Assembly: GCA_036514635.1 (NCBI GenBank)
Contig: DATBWU010000326.1
Span: forward strand, 1 to 16,944
Source of the DNA: DASSFZ01 sp036514635
GTDB taxonomy: Bacteria; Chloroflexota; Anaerolineae; Fen-1058
Direction of reading: 5' to 3'
Length of the DNA stretch: 16,944 bases
Each line of letters opens with the position of its first letter. The first letter of the stretch is position 1. The notes beneath the pieces are model-generated. The model was not told the DNA's origin. It saw nothing but the letters and a program-made list of their open reading frames with translations, and did not search any database. A program made the position numbers and the translations under genes. Positions 1 through 5,754 of the stretch are shown in pieces.

Positions 1-35
1 TCCATTCTAGGTCGGGGAATCCCCCTGACGGACAG

Positions 36-132
36 CGGATCCAGTCAGGGACTGGATCCGTTTGGGCGGCACACGCCGCACTTAAAAAACGACGCAGTTC
101 TATCTTAAGCGGATCCAGTCATTGACTGGTCC
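36..132. repeat. Two related palindromes with a shared GGATCCAGTC arm
   Basis: Positions 36-60 form a perfect inverted repeat with 11-bp arms (CGGATCCAGTC at 36-46 and its complement at 50-60) and a 3-nt AGG centre. The same 11-mer recurs at 110-120, followed by an imperfect complementary arm at 124-132 with ATT between. A third small palindrome (GGGGAAT then CCCC) lies near 14-25. No T-tract follows, so they are not obvious terminators. They may be protein-binding sites or remnants of a mobile element end; function unknown. Confidence 0.6.
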
Positions 133-174
133 AACCCTCTCGAATGGCCTATGCTATACGCTTTACGAGTGGAA

Positions 175-219
175 CTCATAACCTGTAGGTTGTTGTTTCG
201 AGTCCACAGAGCGCACACC
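175..219 (+). other. Possible degenerate 3' half of a tRNA-Met (CAT anticodon-like)
   Basis: CTCATAA at 175-181 looks like the anticodon loop of a tRNA-Met. It is followed by exactly 15 nt, then TTCGAGT (197-203) as a T-loop, five nt, seven nt, a discriminator base and CCA at 217-219. The spacing matches a tRNA 3' half. However, the T-stem does not pair and there is no D-arm or matching anticodon stem upstream, so it cannot be a functional tRNA. It could be an attachment-site remnant left by an integrated element, or chance. Nothing else is recognisable in 133-284. Confidence 0.2.
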
Positions 220-284
220 CATTAGGTTGCCTGAAGCGAGCGAACGAGGAGGCTGGAGAAGGTGCCCAACGTACAGGCTTATCC

Positions 285-545
285 GTAATCGAGCCGTTCA
301 TCATCCGAAATGGGCTGGCGATGTACTCGATTGGGCAGGGCAGACTCCTGTTGCTGATGCCGTACTCTCATGCCTCTGGGCCGCTGCGTGATCACGTTCG
401 ATGCGCCGGGCATATATTGCTCGACCCGGCAGAGTGACGTGAACATGTCAATGATACTGGACTGCGCCTAAGAAACGCTGCAAGCCGTCGGGCTTTAGGA
501 CGAGATCGATGTGGAGGGCATAGCATTGAGCGGGCTTACTCTTTC
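285..545 (+). pseudogene. Decayed alpha/beta-hydrolase fragment
   Basis: Translation from 285 gives a run like the N-terminal part of an alpha/beta-hydrolase (VIEPFIIRNG, then a hydrophobic LLLLMPYSH strand). Near position 380 the homology jumps frame and continues as GRCVITFDAPG from 379, the strand-turn motif after which such enzymes read STRP. It then continues as MSMILDCA, ETLQAVGL and DEIDVEG. This second frame is broken by TAA at 469 and TAG at 496. The expected G-x-S-x-G nucleophile elbow is degraded, and a dozen or more residues appear deleted at the frame jump. No clear start codon is seen. The fragment runs convergently into the 3' end of the response-regulator gene and is non-functional. 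Confidence 0.6.
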
Positions 546-1130
546 TCACAGCCACCCCTTCTCCTCGGCGAGGCGCGCCGCCTCCATCCGATTGTGGACG
601 CCCAGCTTCTGAATGGCCGTGGACAGATGATTCCGTATCGTTCCCTCGGATGGATACAGCCGCGCAGCAATGTCGGCGATGCTCACGCCGTCCAACGCAA
701 TCCTCAGCACTTCCCGTTCCCGCCGGGTGAGTGGGTTGTCGCCATCACTCAACGCGGTCAACGCCAGATCCGGATCAACCACTCGCTCGCCAGCCATCGC
801 GCGACGAATCGCCGTAACCAGCTCGGTGGCCGGAGCATCTTTGAGCATGAACCCAACCGCGCCGCTCTCCATCGCCTGGCGAAGATAGCCGCTCCGCCCG
901 AAAGTCGTTAGGATCACGATTCGGCAAGATGGCAGGCGCTCATGCATTGCCTGGGCGGCGCTCAGGCCATCACCGCCGGGCATCTCAATGTCCAGCAGTG
1001 CCACATCGGGCCGGGTCTCCAACGCAGTGAAGAGCACTTCATCCCCTCGCTGGGCCTGGGCGATCCGCACGACGAGTTCGACTTGCGTGCGGGAACAAGC
1101 ATTGATGACATACAAAACAACGCCCCGCAA
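546..1130 (-). pseudogene. 5'-truncated LuxR/NarL-family response regulator
   Basis: The frame encodes most of a two-component response regulator. The receiver retains the phospho-acceptor Asp in VALLDIEMPGGDG (about residue 47), the conserved Thr in VILTTF and Lys in MLKDAP. A complete LuxR-type helix-turn-helix follows (LTRREREVL through GTIRNHLSTAIQKLG). The receiver N-terminus is missing: the first beta strand with the paired acidic residues (usually V-x-x-A-D-D) is replaced by about 16 unrelated residues, and family-like sequence begins only at about VELVV. The apparent start codon lies inside the loop side of the bacterioferritin terminator hairpin. A DNA junction near 1085-1110 therefore removed the 5' end, and no sensor kinase is next to it. 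Probably inactive as a phospho-switch, though the DNA-binding domain is intact. Confidence 0.75.
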
Positions 1131-1150
1131 GCGTTCTGTCGCGGGGCGTT
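1113..1150 (-). terminator. Rho-independent terminator of the bacterioferritin gene
   Basis: On the minus strand a 10-bp G+C-rich perfect stem (AACGCCCCGC at 1150-1141 paired with 1128-1119) with a 12-nt loop is followed directly by a TTTTGT tract (1118-1113). It lies about 25 nt past the stop of the bacterioferritin remnant. The upstream end of the truncated response regulator abuts it. Confidence 0.75.
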
Positions 1151-1173
1151 GATCGTTCCGGTCACCGTGCGGC

Positions 1174-1570
1174 CTAGCCCGCCGCGCCCTCCGTCTGGTC
1201 GGTGAGGTAGTTCTCCAGACCCATCTGCGCTCGCTGCTTCTCTGCCCAGTCCACGTGCGCCTCTTCCATCTTGACGATCTTCGTCAACAGATCGGCCGTT
1301 GCCTGGTCGTCCACCTCGTACGCCAGTCGGATCGCGGCGTTGTCGGCACGCACGGCGGCGAGCTCGGCGTCCTGGTCGTTGCTCACCATTTCCAGCACGC
1401 TCGTGCCGATCTTCATCGGATTGAGTTTGTTGACCACCGGCATGCCTTCCAGGAAGATGATGTGCTGGCTCAGCCACTCGGCGTGGTGCATCTCGTCCAT
1501 ATGCCTGGCCCTCGATGGCTTTGTGAAGATTATCGTAACCCCAGTTGTCGCACATCTCCGAGTGCACCAT
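1174..1570 (-). pseudogene. bfr: Bacterioferritin remnant (5'-truncated and frameshifted)
   Basis: Bacterioferritins are 24-mer iron-storage proteins with a diiron ferroxidase centre and haem bound by Met. Here a first frame gives VHSEMCDNWGY and LHKAIEGQA from 1570 to about 1505. After a one-nucleotide shift at a GCATATG sequence, the frame from 1500 gives MDEMHHAEW, IIFLEGMP, the remaining helices and the EEAHVDW motif. Ferroxidase ligands E and H of DEMHH, the haem Met between them, and E/H of EEAHVDW are retained. Missing are the first 25 or so residues (including the first ferroxidase Glu) and a continuous frame. The ATG at 1570 follows the LysR stop with no gap (TAAATG), so the truncation junction is the LysR 3' end. 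Strong alternative: a single sequencing or assembly error explains the frameshift but not the missing N-terminus. Confidence 0.8.
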
Positions 1571-2455
1571 TTACGACCTTCCCTTACCTAACAGCGCGAT
1601 AAAAGCCAGCGTCGCCGCCGAGGGACGTGCATCTTTGCGCGCCAGGACAAACAATTGCCGTGCGAACCGCAATTCGGAGATGTCCGGCACATGCAGGAGC
1701 CGGTGAGCCAGTTCCAGCTGAATCGCATACTGAGAAACAAACGCCACCCCCAACCCGGCACTGACTGCACGCTTCACAGCCTCGCACCCGGTCATCTCTA
1801 GCACCTGCCTAGACACCAAACCCAGTCGCGCCAGGTGGGCTTCGGTGATTTGCCGGGTGGCCGAACCCGCTTCGCGCACGATCAGCGTCTCGTCGGCCAG
1901 CACATCCGGTGCGAACGCCCGCTGAAGCGCCAGTGCGTGACCGGCAGGCACAACCAACACAATCTCATCCTCGACAAAGGGCCGCACCTGCAAGCCTGGC
2001 GCTTCCGTCGGTGCGCCACTGAAGCCCAGGTCGAACTCGCCAGCTAGCACACGGCGTGTGACGTCGACGCTGTTTGTGATCGCCAGCGTCGTCTCGATAC
2101 CCGGATACGTCTTTCGAAAGCGAGCCAGCACTTCCGGCAGCAAGTACAGGCCGGGCGTTGTACTGGCTCCCAGCCGCAGATAGCCGCGCCGCAAGCCCTG
2201 TAACTCGCCCAAAACGCGATGCACTTCTTCGGTCAGCACCGACACCCGCTGAGCGTAGTCGAGCAGGATACGCCCGGCATCCGTTAACTCAACGCGATTA
2301 CCGAGACGCTGGAACAGCCGAACGCCCAACTCCGCTTCCAACAGGCGAACGTGCTTGGAAACGGCCGGCTGGCTCATGTTCAGTTCGTCCGCTGTGCGTG
2401 AGAAACTCAAGTGCCGCGCGACGGCGCGAAAGACCAAAAGACGAGGAAAATCCAT
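1571..2455 (-). CDS. LysR-type transcriptional regulator
   Basis: A full-length 294-residue LTTR. An N-terminal winged helix-turn-helix (residues about 1-60: LLVFRAVARHLSFSRTADEL then MSQPAVSKHVRLLEAELG and LFQRLG) is followed by a linker helix and a periplasmic-binding-like effector domain (about 90-290: LRLGASTTPGLYLLPEVL, GEFDLGFSG, VSAGLGVAFVSQYA). By appearance it belongs near the CysL/CbbR-like LTTRs, often linked to sulfur or carbon assimilation; the ligand is unknown. It is divergent from selD with 88 nt between the start codons, and that gap contains several palindromes of LTTR-box type. The expected role is self-repression and activation of the selD side (inference). Its stop codon touches the truncated bacterioferritin, so its original 3' neighbour has been lost. 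Confidence 0.9.
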   Translation of the reverse strand: MDFPRLLVFRAVARHLSFSRTADELNMSQPAVSKHVRLLEAELGVRLFQRLGNRVELTDAGRILLDYAQRVSVLTEEVHRVLGELQGLRRGYLRLGASTTPGLYLLPEVLARFRKTYPGIETTLAITNSVDVTRRVLAGEFDLGFSGAPTEAPGLQVRPFVEDEIVLVVPAGHALALQRAFAPDVLADETLIVREAGSATRQITEAHLARLGLVSRQVLEMTGCEAVKRAVSAGLGVAFVSQYAIQLELAHRLLHVPDISELRFARQLFVLARKDARPSAATLAFIALLGKGRS

Positions 2456-2459
2456 CGCT

Positions 2460-2506
2460 ATAACCAGAAGTTATCAGATTGATAATCGATTGGCTATTGG
2501 ATTATC
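2460..2506. promoter_or_regulatory. Cluster of LysR-box-like palindromes in the LysR/selD gap
   Basis: Three perfect inverted repeats overlap here: ATAAC-N5-GTTAT at 2460-2474 (a 15-bp T-N11-A type LTTR box), TTATCA-N3-TGATAA at 2471-2485, and GATAATC-N12-GATTATC at 2481-2506. They lie directly upstream of the LysR start (2455) and 38-84 nt before the selD start, the classical place for LTTR recognition and activation sites. Binding is inferred. Confidence 0.6.
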
Positions 2507-2543
2507 GGCCTGTTGCGGGTAGACTGTCAAGCGGAGATTTGGC

Positions 2544-3599
2544 ATGACGGACTACTCGGCCATCAAACTCACCTCCCTCTCTCACGGCGCGGGCTGAGCC
2601 TGTAAGATCGGCCCGGCCGATCTGGCGCAGGTTCTGCGCCATCTGCCCCCGTCCACTGACCCTAACCTGCTGAGCGGCTTCGACCACGGCGCAGATGCGG
2701 CGGTGTATCGTCTCAGCGACGACCTGGCCGTCGTCCAAACCGTCGACTACATCACCCCCATCGTGGATGATCCATTCGCCTTCGGCGCCATCGCCGCTGC
2801 AAATGCCCTGTCCGACATCTACGCGATGGGCGCGCGTCCGGTGCTGGCGCTCAACCTGGTAGGCTATCCGATCAAGACACTCCCGCAAGGGCTACTCGGC
2901 GAGATCTTGCGTGGGGGCGCAGCCAAACTCACCGAAGCCGGCGTCGCGCTCGGCGGCGGTCATTCGATCGAAGACCTCGAACCGAAGTATGGATTGGCCG
3001 TCACCGGTGTCATCCATCCCGAACGCATCATCACTAACTCCGGCGCACGCCCGGGCGACGCGCTGATTCTCACCAAGCCACTCGGCCTGGGCATCATCAC
3101 CACCGGCATCGATCGGCAACTGGTCAATGGCGATCTTGTCGAGCGAGTCACAGCGGTGATGACGCAACTCAACCGGGCCGCTTCTGAAGCGATGCTGGCA
3201 GTAGGTGTTCACGCCTGTACGGATGTCAGCGGCTTCGGGCTGCTGGGCCATCTGCGCGAGATGGTCGAGGCCAGCCGCGTCGGCGCGAAAGTGTATCTCC
3301 CGCAAGTACCTGTCGTACCCGAGGCGTGGACGCTCGTTGCACAAGGCTCGATACCCGATGGATCACGAAACAACCATCGTTACCTGAGCGAGTTCGTGAG
3401 GTGGGGACGCAGCATCTCACCACAGGCGCAGATGATTTTGTGCGATGCCCAGACATCTGGCGGGCTGCTGATCGCCGTGCCGCCGAAGCGCGCTGCAAGG
3501 CTGTTGAAGGCTCTTCGGCAGGCCGGTGTCGAGTCGGCGGCCGTGATCGGTGAAATCCTCCCGGAGCCGCGGGGGCGCATCCGGGTTGTGAAAGCATAG
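2544..3599 (+). CDS. selD: Selenophosphate synthetase SelD, itself a selenoprotein (UGA = Sec18)
   Basis: SelD uses ATP and selenide to make selenophosphate, the selenium donor for Sec-tRNA and other selenium pathways. The ATG at 2544 follows a GGAG Shine-Dalgarno at about 2532-2536 and starts a 351-residue frame interrupted only by TGA at 2595. The context HGAG-U-ACKIGP matches the E. coli active-site loop GAGCGCK (Cys17, Lys20), so the UGA replaces the catalytic Cys. Downstream are the usual AIRS-fold motifs: a metal/ATP-binding VQTVDYITPIVDDPFAFG stretch, AAANALSDIYAMGARP, ALGGGHSIED, LTKPLGLGI, ACTDVSGFGLLGH and the C-terminal DAQTSGGLL. Nothing is missing. A caller treating UGA as stop would start at an internal codon (2703) and lose the active site. 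A SECIS-like hairpin follows the UGA. The gene is preceded by the LysR/selD gap and followed by a long hairpin repeat. Confidence 0.93.
2605..2641 (+). promoter_or_regulatory. Bacterial SECIS candidate in selD
   Basis: Downstream of UGA 2595-2597 there are two consecutive perfect hairpins: AGATCGG/CCGATCT (2605-2623) and TGGCGCAG/CTGCGCCA with a GUU loop (2623-2641). The second has its loop 33 nt after the UGA and begins with G. Its apical sequence GCAG-GUU-CUGC closely resembles the E. coli fdhF SECIS apex GCAG-GU-CUGC known to bind SelB. Which hairpin is used cannot be settled by eye. Confidence 0.6.
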
Positions 3600-3628
3600 C
3601 GCGGTCTCCTACCGCAACCAGACGGTTG

Positions 3629-3696
3629 ACCACGGATGACACGGATTACACGGATGTTTTGCAGTAATCATCTGTGACATCCGTGGCATCCGTGGT
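3629..3696. repeat. Long hairpin built from CACGGAT repeats
   Basis: A 28-nt arm (3629-3656) and its near-complement (3669-3696) differ at four positions and flank a 12-nt loop. Each arm contains three head-to-tail copies of a roughly 9-10-nt unit close to CACGGATGA. Such ACCACGGAT-type interspersed repeats occur in intergenic DNA of various bacteria. It sits 30 nt after selD and 54 nt before the DsrE-like gene, where the transcript would fold into a strong stem. No long T-run follows. It may end or stabilise the selD message, or be a MITE/REP-like unit. Confidence 0.8.
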
Positions 3697-3750
3697 TCGA
3701 AATCTTCGCGGTCGTGATAGTTTCGGCGGAGTAATACTATAGGAGCATAC

Positions 3751-4113
3751 ATGACTGAAGAGACGAAGCAATATCTGTTCATCGTCAACGACGCCCCCTA
3801 CGGCAACGAGCGTCCCTACAACGCGCTGCGCCTGGCGCTCAATCTGATCAAGCGGCCGGGCGTGGCGGTGCGCGTCTTCCTCACCGGCGATGGTGTGCTG
3901 TGCGCTCGCAAGGGGCAGAAGACGCCCGACGGCTATTACAACATCGAGCGCATGGTCAAGTCGCTGGCCCAACGCGGCGAAGTGGCAACTTGAGGATCGT
4001 GCAGCGAGGCTCGCGGGCTCGAGCCTGAACACAAGATCGAAGGTATCGTGGACGGCAGTCTCGACCTGGAGGGATGCTGGACGGTGGAAGCCGATCGGAT
4101 TCTGGTATTCTAA
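3751..4113 (+). CDS. DsrE-like sulfur-carrier family protein with Sec81 (U-G-S-C motif)
   Basis: Starts at ATG 3751 after a perfect AGGAG. Residues 1-80 match the DsrE/DsrF-like fold (QYLFIVNDAPYGNERPYNAL, VRVFLTGDGVLC, TPDGYYNIERM, RGEV). TGA at 3991 is followed in frame by 39 more residues, G-S-C-SEARGL through WTVEADRILVF, ending at TAA 4111-4113. Related proteins read C-G-T-C-x-D-A-R-G-L at this point and end with a similar A-D-K-V-L-V-F, so the UGA sits exactly at the first, reactive Cys (U81, C84). The 120-residue total is the usual family length, whereas stopping at 3993 would delete the active site and last strand. Family members bind or transfer sulfur as persulfide; a selenol here implies redox or sulfur/selenium transfer chemistry (inference). 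A SECIS-like hairpin lies at 4007-4026. Located between selD and SQR-like genes. Confidence 0.88.
4007..4026 (+). promoter_or_regulatory. Bacterial SECIS candidate in the DsrE-like gene
   Basis: A perfect 7-bp stem AGGCTCG/CGAGCCT (4007-4013 with 4020-4026) encloses a 6-nt loop CGGGCU. The loop begins 20 nt after the UGA at 3991-3993 and has G at its second position, as expected for bacterial SECIS elements. The hairpin is small and the DNA is GC-rich, so chance cannot be excluded. Confidence 0.5.
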
Positions 4114-4122
4114 CGGTGACGC

Positions 4123-4449
4123 ATGACGCACGATAGACTGGTTCGCAGTAGACGTTTGCTGGCGATCAGTGCGCATCCCGACGATGCCGAGTTTACCAGC
4201 GGCGGCAGCCTGGCACGCTGGGTCGAGGAAGGGTGGCACGTCGATCTGGTGGTGTGCACCGACGGCAGCAAGGGCAGCCAGGACCCGGCGGCAGTGCCGG
4301 CCGAGTTAGCGCGTGTGCGCCGCGACGAGCAGCAGGCGGCTGCCATGTTGCTCGGTTTGGAGAAAGTGGTTTGGCTGGGCTATCCTGATGGCGAGCTGTC
4401 GAGGGCGGCAGACCTGATCGAGCGGACTCGAATCACAGCAGTGAAGTGA
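4123..4449 (+). pseudogene. PIG-L family deacetylase, C-terminally truncated
   Basis: The 108-residue frame begins like a PIG-L/LmbE-type zinc-dependent N-deacetylase: LLAISAHPDDAEFTSGG (the AHPDD metal and catalytic motif at residues 17-21), VDLVVCTDGSKGS, RRDEQQAAAMLLG and VWLGYPDGEL. Family members run about 220-270 residues and carry a second metal motif (HPDHR-like) plus a C-terminal His. Both are absent: the frame ends 14 residues after PDGELSR. The stop at 4447 lies only a few nt before the Shine-Dalgarno of the next gene, so a deletion probably joined this gene to its neighbour. Likely inactive. It begins 9 nt after the DsrE-like stop. Confidence 0.75.
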
Positions 4450-4461
4450 GAGAGGAGAAAC

Positions 4462-5724
4462 ATGATGGGCAAGACGATCCTGATTTTGGGCGGCGGCGTC
4501 GGGGGACTCATCGCCGCGAACGAACTGCGCCGGCGGTTGCCGGCCGAGCATCGTATCGTGCTGGTCGAGAAGAAGCCTCAGCACGCTTTTGCGCCTTCGT
4601 TTCTATGGCTGATGACCGGCGATCGGCGGATCGAGCAGATCGCGTGTGATATCCATCAGCTGGTGCGACCGGGCGTCGAAATAATCCTGGCCGAGGCGCA
4701 GGCGATTGACACGGCAAACCGCCGCGTGGAGACGAGCGCGCAGAGTACGGGAAGGTCTGAGACCTACCCCTACGACTATCTCATCATCGCCCTGGGCGCG
4801 GAACTGGCGCCCGAAGCGATTCCCGGTTTGGCCGAAGGCGCACACACCTTCTTTACGCTCGACGGCGCGGAGAAATTGCGCGACGCCTTGCGAGACTTTC
4901 GCGGCGGGCGTGTGGCCGTCGTCGTGAGTGCGCTGCCCTACAAATGCCCCGGCGCGCCGCACGAGGGTGCGATGCTCATCGCCGACTTCTTCCGGCGGCG
5001 TGGCTTGCGCGACAAAGTGGATGTTCACTTGTTCACGCCAGAGCCTCAACCGATGCCGGTTGCCGGCCCGGTGCTGGGTGAGGCGGTGAAGCAGATGCTG
5101 ACGCAGAAAGGTGTCGCGTTCCACCCGATGCGCAAGTTGGCAGCGGTGAATGTAGCCGCCCGTGATTTGACCTTCGAGGGACAAGAGGCGCCGTTTAAGT
5201 ATGACCTGCTCGTGGCGATCCCACCGCATCGCGGTCCGCGTGTCGCGCGCGAGGCAGGACTGACCAATGATGCCGGATGGATTCCTGTGGAACGCGCCAC
5301 GCTGCGGACGAAGCACGAGAACCTGTACGCGCTGGGTGACGTGACGGCCATCCCGATTCCGGGTCGCTGGAAACCGGATGTGCCGTTGATGCTGCCCAAG
5401 GCGGGGGTATTTGCGCACGCGCAGGCCGAGGTCGTCGCACAACGCCTTGTCGCCGAGATCGGGGGCGCAAGTGCGCAGGGTGAGTTTCCGGGTGTGGGCT
5501 ACTGTATGTTGGAAGCGGGCGAGAGCCTGGCCGGATTCGCGTTCGGCAACTTCTTTGCCGAACCCTCGCCCAAGATTGCAGTGCGGCAGATGGGACGCAC
5601 GTGGCACCTGGGCAAGGTGCTGTTCGAGAAATGGTGGCTGGCACCCTATGGGCCAAAGCGTGAGGCGCTACGACTGGCCTTGAGGCTCGGCGGGAGGGGA
5701 TTGGGCATTCCGATCATTGTTTGA
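4462..5724 (+). CDS. SQR-like FAD-dependent NAD(P)/sulfide-quinone oxidoreductase
   Basis: A 420-residue two-dinucleotide-binding-domain flavoprotein. The N-terminal FAD Rossmann motif is ILILGGGVGGLIAAN (6-20), with the ribose-binding acid in IVLVEKK (32-38), then LIIALGAE (107-114), a VAVVVSALPYKCPGAP segment (151-166) and the second FAD motif ENLYALGDVTAI (286-297). Two cysteines occupy the positions typical of sulfide:quinone oxidoreductases, C162 in KCPGAP and C348 in GYCMLEAG, which form the polysulfide bridge at the flavin. A third SQR Cys is not evident. The C-terminus has the amphipathic FEKWWLAPYGP region often used for membrane attachment. SQRs oxidise sulfide to persulfide or polysulfide and reduce quinone at the inner face of the membrane. 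A GAGGAG Shine-Dalgarno precedes the paired ATGs; 4465 is an alternative start. The MBL-rhodanese gene next to it would consume the persulfide. Confidence 0.85.
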   Translation: MMGKTILILGGGVGGLIAANELRRRLPAEHRIVLVEKKPQHAFAPSFLWLMTGDRRIEQIACDIHQLVRPGVEIILAEAQAIDTANRRVETSAQSTGRSETYPYDYLIIALGAELAPEAIPGLAEGAHTFFTLDGAEKLRDALRDFRGGRVAVVVSALPYKCPGAPHEGAMLIADFFRRRGLRDKVDVHLFTPEPQPMPVAGPVLGEAVKQMLTQKGVAFHPMRKLAAVNVAARDLTFEGQEAPFKYDLLVAIPPHRGPRVAREAGLTNDAGWIPVERATLRTKHENLYALGDVTAIPIPGRWKPDVPLMLPKAGVFAHAQAEVVAQRLVAEIGGASAQGEFPGVGYCMLEAGESLAGFAFGNFFAEPSPKIAVRQMGRTWHLGKVLFEKWWLAPYGPKREALRLALRLGGRGLGIPIIV

Positions 5725-5754
5725 ACTGAAGCATTGCCAAGTTGAGGGGGGACT

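Noticed and set aside
36..60. Perfect palindrome as a rho-independent terminator
   Set aside because: No T-tract follows on either strand and no gene end is close to it.
175..219. Selenocysteine tRNA (selC)
   Set aside because: The anticodon-like triplet is CAT rather than TCA, there is no long variable arm, and the stems do not pair.
3629..3696. CACGGAT repeats as a CRISPR array
   Set aside because: The units are about 9 nt, adjacent without spacers and arranged as an inverted repeat; no cas genes are present.
4440..4465. TGA ending the PIG-L frame as Sec
   Set aside because: The following codons are the Shine-Dalgarno and start of the SQR-like gene, with no PIG-L-like sequence.
4603..5607. 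Long antisense frame (334 codons) opposite the SQR-like gene
   Set aside because: Low-complexity His/Arg-rich translation without motifs; a shadow of the GC-rich real gene.
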